This document shows positions 6,699 to 14,797 of a stretch of DNA of 36,731 nt, one piece after another. The stretch is from contig PLOT01000174.1 in the NCBI GenBank assembly GCA_003142215.1, positions 1 to 36,731 on the forward strand, written 5' to 3'. The position numbers and the translations under genes are program-made. Below the pieces are notes generated by a model. That model was not told the DNA's origin. It did not search any database and worked only from the letters and a program-made list of their open reading frames with translations. Source of the stretch: Granulicella sp. GTDB lineage: Bacteria; Acidobacteriota; Terriglobia; Terriglobales; Acidobacteriaceae. How positions within the stretch are numbered: the first letter of the stretch is position 1; each line of letters starts with the position of its first letter.

Positions 6699-6740
6699 CC
6701 TCGAACCTCGTACCTCGAACCTCGAACCTCGTTCCTACCC
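6699..6740. repeat. cctcgaac-type intergenic repeat between flhA and fliM
   Basis: Four overlapping copies of (t)acctcgaacctcg fill the space after the flhA stop. Related tracts lie after the fliP stop (11084-11107) and after the fliK stop (14740-14792). All occur at gene junctions within the flagellar cluster. Confidence 0.75.
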
Positions 6741-8849
6741 GATCGTGCCAACGCTCCGCACCCGCACCATGGGAGGAATCTCCGCCGGCGAAAGCACCGT
6801 AACCTTGGGCAGAAAGGGCTCCAACCATCGCCGCATGTGATACCGCGCCGGACTTGGCACTAACAGCACGGGAAGGGCCGAGAGCGGCCCCCCTCCGGTA
6901 AGCTGTTTCACAGATTCCACAATCCGCCGCAAAAAGGCCGCCGGTGCCGGACGCGTGCCATCGCCCAGCAGCCGCGACGCGCTCTCCGGATCGAATGTCC
7001 CGACGATCTCCTGCTCCAGCCCCGACGCCAGCACCAGCACGCGCAGCCCGCCATCCGCATCCAGCAACGGATGCACCAGTGACCGCCCAATCGCCTGGCG
7101 CACCGCCTCCACCAGATACACCGTGCTCTTCGATTGCGCCGCCGCCTCCACCAGCACTTCGAGGATCGCTCCCAGATCGCGGATCGACACCTGCTCCCGC
7201 AGCAGTTGCTGCAACACCTTCTGCACCTCGCCCAGCGTCATCAGCTTGGGCACCAGCTCCTCCACCAGTTTTGGATGACTCTCGTTCATCGCATCCAGCA
7301 GACGCTTCACCTCCTGCCGCCCCAACAACTCCTGGGCATTTCTTCGTATCAACTCGCCAACGTGGGTCGCAATCACCGTAGTCTGGTCCACCACGGAGTA
7401 GCCTGCCGCCAGCGCCTGCTCCTCCAGCCCTGGCGCAATCCAGCGCGCCGCAACGCCGAACGCCGGCTCCTGGGTCGCTGTTCCCGCAATCGGCCGCGCC
7501 TTGGGATCGCTGTTCACCGCCAGTACGCAGTTCTGCTCGGTCTGCCAGCGCCCGATCTCGGTCCCGCGCAGCGACACCACATACTCCCTCGGCTTCAAAC
7601 GCAGATTGTCCGTAATATGCACCGGCGGCACAATGAACCCCAGCTCCGTCGCCAGTTGCCGGCGCAGGCCGCGCACCCGCGTCAACATCTGCCCGCCCTG
7701 CTTCTCGTCCACCAGCGAGATCAGTTGGAACCCGATCTCCAGTGTCAAATCGTCCATCTTCAGCAACCCGGCGAGGTTGTTGCTTGGGGCCAATCCCGCC
7801 GTTGCCGCCCCCCCCGCCGTCTTTCTGCCATCCGGCAGTGCGTCCGCCGCATCCGTTACCGCAGCCTCCTCGGGGACCCGGCGCGCCAGCATCCCCATCG
7901 CGGCCGCCATCAACAGGAAAGCCACCTTCGGCATCCCCGGCACCGCAGCCATCACCACCAGAACCCCGCACACGATCCACAACGAGTTTCGGCGCGCAAA
8001 CAGTTGCGTCTTCAGTTCCGTGTCCAGTTGTCCCGCCGACGACGCCCGCGTCAGCACCATTGCGCCCGCCACCGTCACCAGCAGGCTGGGAATCATCGTC
8101 ACCAGCCCATCGCCCACGGTCAGGATGGTGTATGTCTTCACCGCCGTCATCAGGTCCGTGCCCTGCTGCAGCACGCCGATCGCCAGCCCCGCGACAATAT
8201 TGATCGCCGTAATCAGGATCGTCGCCAGCGAGTCCCTCTGGTTGAACTTCGCCGCGCCGTCCATCGCGCCGTAGAACTCCGCCTCGCGCGCAATCGCCTC
8301 CCGCCGCCTGCGCGCTCCATGCTCATCGATCAGACCCGCGTTCATGTCCGCGTCGATCGCCATCTGCTTGCCCGGCAGCGCATCCAGCGTGAACCGCGCC
8401 GTCACCTCCGCCGTGCGCACCGCGCCGTGGCTGACAACCAGAAATTGAATCGCAATCAACGCCAGAAACAGCACAAATCCGACCACGTAATTGCCGCCCA
8501 CTACAAACTGACCGAACGACTCGATCATGCTGCCCGCGGCGTGCGTTCCCTCGTGCCCATGCAGCAGAATCCTCCGGCTGGATGCGATGTTCAGCGACAG
8601 CCGGAAGAGCGTCAGCAACAGCAGCAACGTCGGGAACACGCTGAAGTCCACCGCCTTGCGCACCTGGATCGCGGTCAGGAAGACGATGATCGAGGCCGTC
8701 ATCGACACCACCAGCAAGATGTCCAGAATGAAGCTCGATACCGGGATCAGCATCACGAAGACCATGCTGATCGCCGCGATTGGCAACATCAGCGCGTTGC
8801 GCTTCGCCTTGGTCCATCCGCTATTGGTTCCCACCGTCTGAGTAGTCAC
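6735..8849 (-). CDS. flhA: Flagellar export gate protein FlhA
   Basis: FlhA forms the nonameric export ring of the flagellar type III secretion system. Seen: 704 residues, normal length. The N-terminal half has about eight membrane segments. The FHIPEP-family signatures RDSLATILITAINIVAGLAI and GDGLVTMIPSLLVTVAGAMV are present. The cytoplasmic domain carries GYSVVDQTTVIATHVGELIR and the late FLPKVTVLSPAEIPP segment. The start is GTG 8849, overlapping the flhB stop as GTGA with GGGAGG upstream. Confidence 0.97.
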   Translation of the reverse strand: MTTQTVGTNSGWTKAKRNALMLPIAAISMVFVMLIPVSSFILDILLVVSMTASIIVFLTAIQVRKAVDFSVFPTLLLLLTLFRLSLNIASSRRILLHGHEGTHAAGSMIESFGQFVVGGNYVVGFVLFLALIAIQFLVVSHGAVRTAEVTARFTLDALPGKQMAIDADMNAGLIDEHGARRRREAIAREAEFYGAMDGAAKFNQRDSLATILITAINIVAGLAIGVLQQGTDLMTAVKTYTILTVGDGLVTMIPSLLVTVAGAMVLTRASSAGQLDTELKTQLFARRNSLWIVCGVLVVMAAVPGMPKVAFLLMAAAMGMLARRVPEEAAVTDAADALPDGRKTAGGAATAGLAPSNNLAGLLKMDDLTLEIGFQLISLVDEKQGGQMLTRVRGLRRQLATELGFIVPPVHITDNLRLKPREYVVSLRGTEIGRWQTEQNCVLAVNSDPKARPIAGTATQEPAFGVAARWIAPGLEEQALAAGYSVVDQTTVIATHVGELIRRNAQELLGRQEVKRLLDAMNESHPKLVEELVPKLMTLGEVQKVLQQLLREQVSIRDLGAILEVLVEAAAQSKSTVYLVEAVRQAIGRSLVHPLLDADGGLRVLVLASGLEQEIVGTFDPESASRLLGDGTRPAPAAFLRRIVESVKQLTGGGPLSALPVLLVPSPARYHMRRWLEPFLPKVTVLSPAEIPPMVRVRSVGTIG

Positions 8850-9988
8850 ATTCCTCCCCCGCTAACACTTTCCCTGGTCGTTGAGGTCTGCGCCACAGTT
8901 GAAACCGGCTTCTTCGCCTGCTTCGACGCTGCCCTGCGCTCCCGCGCCGCCTTCTCCACCTGCTGCCGGTAGAGGAACGCCAGAATCCCCGCCACCGCCG
9001 CATACAACTCATACGGAATCGCCTGCCCCTCCTCCACGCCCCTGTACAGCGAGCGCGCCAGCGGCGGGTTTTCCACAATCGGTACCCCGGCCCAGCGAGC
9101 CTCTTCGCGGATTCTCAGCGCATGAAGGTTCTGTCCCTTCACCAGCACGGTCGGAGCCAGCATCGACTCGAAGCTGAACTCCAGCGCCACCGCATAGTGC
9201 GTCGGATTGGTAACCACCACACTCGCGCGCGAGATGTCCGCCTTCGCCTTGCGCCGCCGCATCGCATTCTGGATCCGCCGGATCCGCCCCTTCACCTGCG
9301 GATTCCCCATTGTCTCCTTCACCTCGTCGCGCATCTCCTGTTTGGTCATGCGCAACTTCTTGTTCCATGCCATCCGCTCCACCGCGTAGTCCAGCGCGGC
9401 CCAGGCCACCATCACCCACGCCGCCTTTTCCATGAGATCGAAGCAGGCACTCAGCGTCACCGGCAGCCGCGCCACGCTCATCACCGGCATGGGCAGAATG
9501 GACTCCTGCATCGCCTTCACTCCCAGCGCCACCACCGCCGCCGCCGGAATCAGCGACTTCGCCATCCGCGTCATAGACCGCAGACTGAAGATATTTCCCA
9601 GGTTGGTCGCCGGGTTCAACCGTTCCGGCTTGATCGTCAACGCCTCGCCGTTGATCTTCAATCCGCCCGACTGTCCCAATCCCGCCATCAGCGCAGCACT
9701 GAAGCTCGCCGCCAGCACCAGCCCCACTGGCAGAAGCGACGGTGCCAGAATCCTCACTACAGCGCGATCAAGATCCTCCGCCCCCATGTCGCCAAGCCCC
9801 AGCATCAGACTGCGCGCGTACACCTCGTCCCAGCCTGAGAGAAACTGTCTCGCCGAAACACCCAGCACCAGAACACCCGCCAGCATCGACACCGCGCTCA
9901 GCAGTTCGCGGCTATGCACAAAGTCGCCTTTTTTGCGTGCCTTCTCCTTGCGCTGCTCGGTTGCCTTTTCTGTCCCCTTCTCGCTCAT
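8846..9988 (-). CDS. flhB: Flagellar export switch protein FlhB
   Basis: FlhB switches export specificity from rod/hook to filament substrates by self-cleavage. Seen: 380 residues, normal length. A charged N-terminus (EKATEQRKEKARKKGDFVHS) is followed by four membrane segments. The autocleavage motif NPTH is at residues 261-264 within VVTNPTHYAVALEF. A cytoplasmic tail rich in Lys/Ser/Thr follows. The start overlaps the fliR stop (ATGA); the end overlaps flhA. FliK, the ruler that triggers FlhB, is encoded in the same cluster. Confidence 0.97.
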   Translation of the reverse strand: MSEKGTEKATEQRKEKARKKGDFVHSRELLSAVSMLAGVLVLGVSARQFLSGWDEVYARSLMLGLGDMGAEDLDRAVVRILAPSLLPVGLVLAASFSAALMAGLGQSGGLKINGEALTIKPERLNPATNLGNIFSLRSMTRMAKSLIPAAAVVALGVKAMQESILPMPVMSVARLPVTLSACFDLMEKAAWVMVAWAALDYAVERMAWNKKLRMTKQEMRDEVKETMGNPQVKGRIRRIQNAMRRRKAKADISRASVVVTNPTHYAVALEFSFESMLAPTVLVKGQNLHALRIREEARWAGVPIVENPPLARSLYRGVEEGQAIPYELYAAVAGILAFLYRQQVEKAARERRAASKQAKKPVSTVAQTSTTRESVSGGGM

Positions 9989-10782
9989 GAGGCCACCAGC
10001 TTCGCCGCCTGATCCAGCAGTGCCGTGAAGTGCCGCTCAATCCACCCCGGCCACACCGCCAGCGACCCGATCAGCACCGCGTACGAGACCAGCGTCTTCA
10101 GCGGAATGCTCACCATCATCACCGGCAACTGCGGAGACAGCCTTCCCACCAGCGCCACCACAATCTCCACCGTCAGCGCCGCGGCAATCACAGGTGCGGC
10201 AAGTTGCAGCCCCGCCAGAAATACCCCGCCCATCATCGAAGCCAGCGCCGCGCAAGTCGACGCTTTCATCACCGCCTGGCCCACCGGAACCGCCGCAAAG
10301 CTGCGCATCACCGCCGCCAGCAGCGACCGGTCCAGCCCTGCGCCGATCAGCACCAGCAGCCCCATCCAGTTCAGCATCTGCCCCAGCACCGGCGTCTCGA
10401 TGTTGCTATTCGGATCCATCAAATTCACCAGCGAGAAGCTGAACTCCATCCCCACTACCTGCCCAGCGAACATCAGCGTCTCCAGAATCAGGCTCAGCGC
10501 AAACCCGAACGTCAACCCAACGGCCAGTTCTCCCAGCAGCCCCGCCATGTCCAGTTCCACGCGCGCAAGAGGCAACGTCCCCACCACTGGGGCCAGCAGC
10601 ACGGTCATCGCAATCACGAACCCGGCCTTGATTCGCGGCGCAATCGCAGCCGAAGAGAACAACGGCGCAAAGACCATCAGACCGCTCAGCCGAACCATCA
10701 CCAGCACACCGGCCGACAGGAACTGTGGCCAGTCCGCGATCTCGTGCCCGGTCAGCATCGTTGCCGCATTTGGTATCTGCAC
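9985..10782 (-). CDS. fliR: Flagellar export gate protein FliR
   Basis: FliR is part of the FliP-FliQ-FliR export channel core. Seen: 265 residues (typical ~260), highly hydrophobic with about six membrane segments. Recognisable parts are VMVRLSGLMVFAPLFSSAAI, the MEFSFSLVNLMDPNSN segment and WIERHFTALLDQ near the end. The start is GTG 10782 with GGGAAGA about 3 nt upstream, 12 nt after the fliQ stop. It is translationally coupled to flhB. Confidence 0.96.
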   Translation of the reverse strand: MQIPNAATMLTGHEIADWPQFLSAGVLVMVRLSGLMVFAPLFSSAAIAPRIKAGFVIAMTVLLAPVVGTLPLARVELDMAGLLGELAVGLTFGFALSLILETLMFAGQVVGMEFSFSLVNLMDPNSNIETPVLGQMLNWMGLLVLIGAGLDRSLLAAVMRSFAAVPVGQAVMKASTCAALASMMGGVFLAGLQLAAPVIAAALTVEIVVALVGRLSPQLPVMMVSIPLKTLVSYAVLIGSLAVWPGWIERHFTALLDQAAKLVAS

Positions 10783-10794
10783 GCGTCTTCCCGC

Positions 10795-11064
10795 CTATCC
10801 CAGGTACCGGTGAAAGTCCGACCACAGCTCCACCGTGTAGGTCACCAGACGCCGCACCAGCCACGGCATCGTCACTACAGTCACCGCAAACACCGCAAAC
10901 AGCCGTGGCACTATCGTCAGCGTCTGCTCCTGCACGCTGGTCAGCGTCTGCATCAGACTCAGCACAACGCTGACCACGCACGCCACAATCAGCAACGGAG
11001 CGCATAAAATCATCGCCTGAACTAACACGTTCCGCGCCATCTCCGCCGCCATGTCCGGTCCCAT
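10795..11064 (-). CDS. fliQ: Flagellar export gate protein FliQ
   Basis: FliQ is the small two-helix subunit of the export gate. Seen: 89 residues, the usual size. It contains LVQAMILCAPLLIVACVVSV, the hallmark LMQTLTSVQEQTLTIVPRLF and a second hydrophobic helix ending WSDFHRYLG. A much longer frame runs upstream through fliP out of frame, but ATG 11064 has GAGGG just upstream and gives the canonical length. Confidence 0.95.
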   Translation of the reverse strand: MGPDMAAEMARNVLVQAMILCAPLLIVACVVSVVLSLMQTLTSVQEQTLTIVPRLFAVFAVTVVTMPWLVRRLVTYTVELWSDFHRYLG

Positions 11065-11083
11065 ATTCCCTCGCCTTCTGTCC

Positions 11084-11107
11084 CTCGAACCGCGTACCTC
11101 GAACCTG
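11084..11107. repeat. cctcgaac-type repeat after fliP
   Basis: ctgtccctcgaaccgcgtac followed by ctcgaacctg lies immediately after the fliP stop. Same family as the tracts at 6699 and 14740. Confidence 0.65.
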
Positions 11108-11108
11108 T

Positions 11109-12083
11109 TCAAAAACTCTTTAGCAACGAACCAGCCAGCAGGTTCCATCCGTCCACCATCACAAACAGCAGGATCTTTACCGGCGTCGAGATCACCACCG
11201 GCGGCAACTGCATCATCCCGACCGAGGTGGTAATGCTGGCGATCGCCAGGTCCACCAGCAGGAATGGCAGGAACAGCACCGCACCAATCTGGAACCCGGC
11301 CTTCAGCTCGCTCAGCATGTACGCCGGAACCACCACCTGCATCGGCAGATCCCCGGCCGTCTTCGGTCGCGCGGTCATCCCCGCCGAAGCAAACAGCGCC
11401 AGGTCTTTTTCCCGCGCAAAGCGCAGCATGTACGTCTTCACCGGTGCCGCGCCCAGCTCCAGCGCCTGCTCTCCGGAGATCGTTCCCGCGCGGTACGGGG
11501 CCAACGCCTGCTGCTCGACCTGCACCATCACCGGCTGCATCAGGAACCACGTCATCATCAGTCCCAGGCCCATCAACACCTGGTTCGACGGGGCCGTCTG
11601 CGTCCCCAGCGCCTGGCGCAGGAAGTGGAAGACCACCAGCAACCGGACCATCGGCGTCATCGACAGCAACAGCGCCGGAAGCAGAGTCAGCAGCGTCAGT
11701 CCGATCACGATCGACCAGGGCACGCTCTGCCCCCCATTCAACTGGCTCACAATCGTGTCCAGCCCAAAATTTCCGGCCACTGGCGCAGACGCGGCTGCCG
11801 GAGCCGCAATCGCCGCCGAGGGCTTCTTTGCGCCCGCAACCGGCCCATGCTTCGCAGCCGCCGCCATTCCCGTCCGCGCAGGCTTCACTGTGGCATGAGG
11901 CGACGGCGTGACCCAGAACGACTCCGCTGCCGCACCCGAACCGCCCCCAGAGCCAGACACTGCCTGCTGAATCCACTCGGCCCGCGCCGGCCGCGCCAAC
12001 GCGAGCGCCGCCAACACCGCGGCCACCGCCAACGGCCCGCTCCGTCGCAATCTCATCCACGGCAAACGGCTCAAGAGCTGCAT
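11109..12083 (-). CDS. fliP: Flagellar export gate protein FliP with long N-terminal extension
   Basis: FliP forms the pentameric core of the export gate. Seen: 324 residues, about 80 more than the usual ~245. A signal-peptide-like N-terminus (PLAVAAVLAALALARPARAE) is followed by an Ala/Gly/Pro/Ser-rich stretch to about residue 100. The conserved FliP then begins: SIVIGLTLLTLLPALLLSMT, PMVRLLVVFHFLRQALGTQT, QVLMGLGLMMTWFLMQPVM, and VVPAYMLSELKAGFQIGAVL. ATG 12083 overlaps the fliO stop by 13 nt. The gene is followed by fliQ-fliR. The conserved part is unambiguous. Confidence 0.96.
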   Translation of the reverse strand: MQLLSRLPWMRLRRSGPLAVAAVLAALALARPARAEWIQQAVSGSGGGSGAAAESFWVTPSPHATVKPARTGMAAAAKHGPVAGAKKPSAAIAAPAAASAPVAGNFGLDTIVSQLNGGQSVPWSIVIGLTLLTLLPALLLSMTPMVRLLVVFHFLRQALGTQTAPSNQVLMGLGLMMTWFLMQPVMVQVEQQALAPYRAGTISGEQALELGAAPVKTYMLRFAREKDLALFASAGMTARPKTAGDLPMQVVVPAYMLSELKAGFQIGAVLFLPFLLVDLAIASITTSVGMMQLPPVVISTPVKILLFVMVDGWNLLAGSLLKSF

Positions 12084-12445
12084 CGCATTTCCCGTTCCGA
12101 AGATTGCATCGCGACGTTTGCCTCGTCTCCATCCAGCGCCCCGCTCATTGCAACGGATAAATACTTCTCAGATGTCTGAGGTTTTATCTCCGCGATCGAC
12201 TGCACGCCGTCGCCGCCGGCCCCCACCAGATACCGTTGTCCATCGCACACCACCAGCATCAACTGCCGCTTGCCTCCCAGTTGCAGCATCTCAACCAGTT
12301 CCATGCGACGCTTCGCGCGTACCTTGCCCATCCCTGAAAACTTCACCCGCAGGGGCGTTTGAAACCATGCCATGAGCCACGCCGCCAACCCGGTCTCAGG
12401 CCCCCTCGCCCTTCCACCCCGAAGACCCTCACTCACTCTTTCCAT
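12071..12445 (-). CDS. fliO: FliO-like flagellar assembly protein
   Basis: FliO is a chaperone for FliP assembly. Seen: 124 residues. The central segment KRRMELVEMLQLGGKRQLML followed by VVCDGQRYLVGAGGDGVQSI matches the small FliO/FliZ domain. The usual N-terminal transmembrane helix is absent; only AAWLMAWF is hydrophobic. ATG 12445 is chosen because AAGGAG lies 7 nt upstream; an in-frame start at 12487 would overlap the preceding gene's end region. Assignment rests on the short domain plus position before fliP. Confidence 0.7.
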   Translation of the reverse strand: MERVSEGLRGGRARGPETGLAAWLMAWFQTPLRVKFSGMGKVRAKRRMELVEMLQLGGKRQLMLVVCDGQRYLVGAGGDGVQSIAEIKPQTSEKYLSVAMSGALDGDEANVAMQSSEREMRCSS

Positions 12446-12499
12446 CGTCGACTCCTTCAACGTCCGCAGCGGGACATCCAACCGCATCCTCAGCCTTTG

Positions 12500-12835
12500 C
12501 TAAGCCAACCTCGTCAGCCGCAGCGCCATGCGCTCGCCCACAGCCTCAAACTCACCCCAACTTAGCTGTAGCGCGCCCGCCTTCATCGGCAATTCTTCGG
12601 TGGCCGCCCATGCGCTCACGATGGTCTGTCCGCAGCGTAGATTGAGCAGATCGCTCACCTTGAATCCGCTCAACGGTATATTCACCGCCAGAATTACCGG
12701 CAGACGCGAGATCATTGGCCACGCGGGATGTGCTTCCATCGCCTGTGTCCCGGACGCCGGCCCAATCGACGGTCCGGCAAGCTGGCCGCCTCGCACGCCC
12801 GCGTTGTTTTCCCGAAGCTCAGAAGCCGATGCCAT
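12500..12835 (-). CDS. Second FliN-like SpoA-domain protein
   Basis: Seen: about 111 residues. A Gly/Ser/Pro-rich leader is followed by a SpoA domain: RLPVILAVNIPLSGFKVSDL, then LNLRCGQTIVSAWAATEELP and FEAVGERMALRLTRLA. SpoA domains build the flagellar C ring. It occupies the position (before fliO) where fliN usually lies, whereas fliM and a more canonical fliN are downstream of flhA. ATG 12835 is preferred: an in-frame ATG at 12844 lies upstream of the predicted transcription start, and another at 12739 is possible. No ribosome site is visible. It may be an extra C-ring subunit or a FliN paralogue acting in export. Confidence 0.75.
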   Translation of the reverse strand: MASASELRENNAGVRGGQLAGPSIGPASGTQAMEAHPAWPMISRLPVILAVNIPLSGFKVSDLLNLRCGQTIVSAWAATEELPMKAGALQLSWGEFEAVGERMALRLTRLA

Positions 12836-12850
12836 GATGTACATGACATC

Positions 12851-12868
12851 TGCACGAAGAGTGCCAAA
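12851..12868 (-). promoter_or_regulatory. Sigma-54 type promoter of the fliN-like gene
   Basis: On the minus strand the sequence is TTTGGCACTCTTCGTGCAGA: -24 TGGCAC and -12 GTGCA at the correct distance. +1 would fall near 12840, about five bases before ATG 12835. It heads the fliN2-fliO-fliP-fliQ-fliR-flhB-flhA-fliM-fliN block. Confidence 0.6.
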
Positions 12869-13008
12869 GAATCCGCCGGAAAATTAGCGGTCCTTCACCC
12901 AAGGGCCGGCAGCGCAGCCATCGAAGACACAGCGGCGATTGCAGGCCCCATTCATTCAGTCCGCAACCACCGCTCGCGATCGCCGCCATCCTGGCGGATT
13001 CTCTGGAT

Positions 13009-14238
13009 CTAGTGGATCATGTTGATCGTCTCTTGCGTCACCGTATCGAATGTTGTCACCGTCTTCGAGTTCGCCTCAAACGCGCGCTGCGCCACGATCA
13101 GGTTTGCGAACTCCGTCGAGATGTCCACGTTCGATTGCTCCAGCGTGTCGTCCTCGATCGACCCGCGCCCTCCCGCTCCCGGAGCGCCAACGCTGGCCGC
13201 GCCCGATGCCGCCGTCGTCTGATAGTTGTTGCCGCCCTCTACGGTTAGTCCCTCCACATTGGTCACCGATGCGACGGCGATCTGACCGATCGTCACCGTC
13301 TGGCCGTTTGAAAAACCAGCCGAGATTACGCCCGCCGAATCCACCGAGAAACTCTTGTACGAGCCGCTGGCAAAACCGTCCTGCGTGCTCGCCGTTGCCG
13401 TCGATGTCCCGACCGTCTGTCCGATCTGCGGCGCGCCGGTCGAGTTGTACAGGTTCCAGTTGAACGTCATATCGTTCGCGCCGTCCGACAGGCCGGGGAA
13501 GGAGATGCCCGTCACGTTCGCCGCCGGTGTCAGCAGCGCACCCGACGAACTGAACGTCAGCGTGCCTGTATTGTTCACCGGAGTGCCCGTCGCATCGCCC
13601 GCCGGCAACGAGATCGCGTAGCTCCAGGTGTTGTCCGCCGTCTTGGTGAAGTTCACCGTCGCCGCATGACTGGTGCCCAGCGAGTCATACATCGTGATGG
13701 TGGTGGAGAACGTCCCGCCCACCGCCGTCGCGGCATCCAGGTTCGCCGTGATCCCGAAGTTCTCGGTCGCCTGCGCTGCCTGGGTCGCGTCCACCGGGAT
13801 CTGCAAAGTGGTCAGTGGAGTGTTCGTATTGACCACGCCATTGGCCGCCGCATATCCCATTACTCCGGCCCCGGTGGTCGTCTGTAGGTTGCCGCTCTGG
13901 TCCAGTTGGAAGTTCCCGGAACGCGTCAGTTGCTCCAGCCCGCCCTGGTCCACCACAAAGAAGCCGCTGCCGTTCAGCGCCATATCGGTTGAATTCGTCG
14001 TCGTCGACAGCGATCCCTGCGAGAAGTCGGTGTTCGTCCCCGATACCTGCGTTCCAAGCCCTACCTGTAGCGCGTCTCCCGAACCCGTACTCCCGATGTT
14101 CTGGTAGAACAGATCCGAAAAGCTCGTCGTCTGGCCCTTGAACGCCGTCGTGTTCAGGTTCGCCAGGTTGTTGCCGATCGTGTCCAGCGCAACCGAATTC
14201 GCCTCAAGTCCTGTAAGTGCAATCGAAAAAGATGGCAT
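13009..14238 (-). CDS. flgE: Flagellar hook protein FlgE
   Basis: FlgE polymerises into the hook. Seen: 409 residues, typical length. The N-terminus is MPSFSIALTGLEANSVALDT followed by IGNNLANLNTTAFKGQTTSF. The core contains STDMALNGSGFFVVDQGG and LTRSGNFQLDQSGNL. The C-terminal D0 helix has SNVDISTEFANLIVAQRAFE. ATG 14238 has AAGGAG 7 nt upstream. It follows flgD by about 117 nt, in which I see no further gene. Confidence 0.97.
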   Translation of the reverse strand: MPSFSIALTGLEANSVALDTIGNNLANLNTTAFKGQTTSFSDLFYQNIGSTGSGDALQVGLGTQVSGTNTDFSQGSLSTTTNSTDMALNGSGFFVVDQGGLEQLTRSGNFQLDQSGNLQTTTGAGVMGYAAANGVVNTNTPLTTLQIPVDATQAAQATENFGITANLDAATAVGGTFSTTITMYDSLGTSHAATVNFTKTADNTWSYAISLPAGDATGTPVNNTGTLTFSSSGALLTPAANVTGISFPGLSDGANDMTFNWNLYNSTGAPQIGQTVGTSTATASTQDGFASGSYKSFSVDSAGVISAGFSNGQTVTIGQIAVASVTNVEGLTVEGGNNYQTTAASGAASVGAPGAGGRGSIEDDTLEQSNVDISTEFANLIVAQRAFEANSKTVTTFDTVTQETINMIH

Positions 14239-14355
14239 TGCCGTTCTCCTTGTAGTTCCTCAAAAGTAGTTGTTGAATCGTTGCTGGACCGCCTGGTTGG
14301 CAGATCGCCGCGGCACAACGGCCGGACGCACATCTCCTCGCCCGGAAAATGCCCG

Positions 14356-14706
14356 CTATGAGCCTGTCGCCGCACCCGTAGGCGTCACGCCCGCCGCTGT
14401 ATCCAGCGACGTGATGCCACTGTTGATCCCGATCAACTGCTGCAAACTGTTCACGTCCACCATCTGCGTAATGTATGCATTCGGGTCCGTCGGCTGGGTC
14501 GGATCCTGGTTCTTCATCTCCGCCACCAGCAGCGTCAGAAAATCATTTGCCGTAATGGTCGAGCTGTCCGCGGCCGCCGTAGCGGTTGTGGTCGCCGCCG
14601 CGCCGCCGCCCGTTGTCGCCCTCGGCTTTGCCAGCGCACTCGCCACGCTGGTCGCTGAACTCGACATCTGCGTCGCTCCCGTCACGATCTGCTGAATACT
14701 ATTCAT
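14356..14706 (-). CDS. flgD: Hook-cap protein FlgD, short form
   Basis: FlgD caps the growing hook. Seen: 116 residues. The conserved N-terminal FlgD domain is intact: ITANDFLTLLVAEMKNQDPT, QPTDPNAYITQMVDVNSLQQ and LIGINSGI. The protein ends soon after; the C-terminal tudor/FnIII domains of E. coli FlgD (about 230 residues) are missing. The 117 nt before flgE show no FlgD-like coding in any frame. ATG 14706 has an AAGGAAAGGG ribosome site. Short FlgD proteins that keep only the N-terminal domain do occur, so this is probably functional. Confidence 0.9.
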   Translation of the reverse strand: MNSIQQIVTGATQMSSSATSVASALAKPRATTGGGAAATTTATAAADSSTITANDFLTLLVAEMKNQDPTQPTDPNAYITQMVDVNSLQQLIGINSGITSLDTAAGVTPTGAATGS

Positions 14707-14739
14707 CGTTGTCCCTTTCCTTTCGAGCCTCTCGTCTAT

Positions 14740-14792
14740 TTCGAACTCAAATCTCGAACCTTCTACCGCCTACCTCGAACCTCGAACCTCGC
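14740..14792. repeat. cctcgaac-type repeat between fliK and flgD
   Basis: Several degenerate copies (tctcgtctatttcgaactc, aaatctcgaacc) end in a clean cctacctcgaacctcgaacc tract just after the fliK stop. Same family as 6699 and 11084. Confidence 0.7.
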
Positions 14793-14797
14793 CCAAC

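Noticed and set aside
7134-8972. 612-codon plus-strand frame
   Set aside because: Lies antisense to flhA, which is unmistakable; no recognisable protein.
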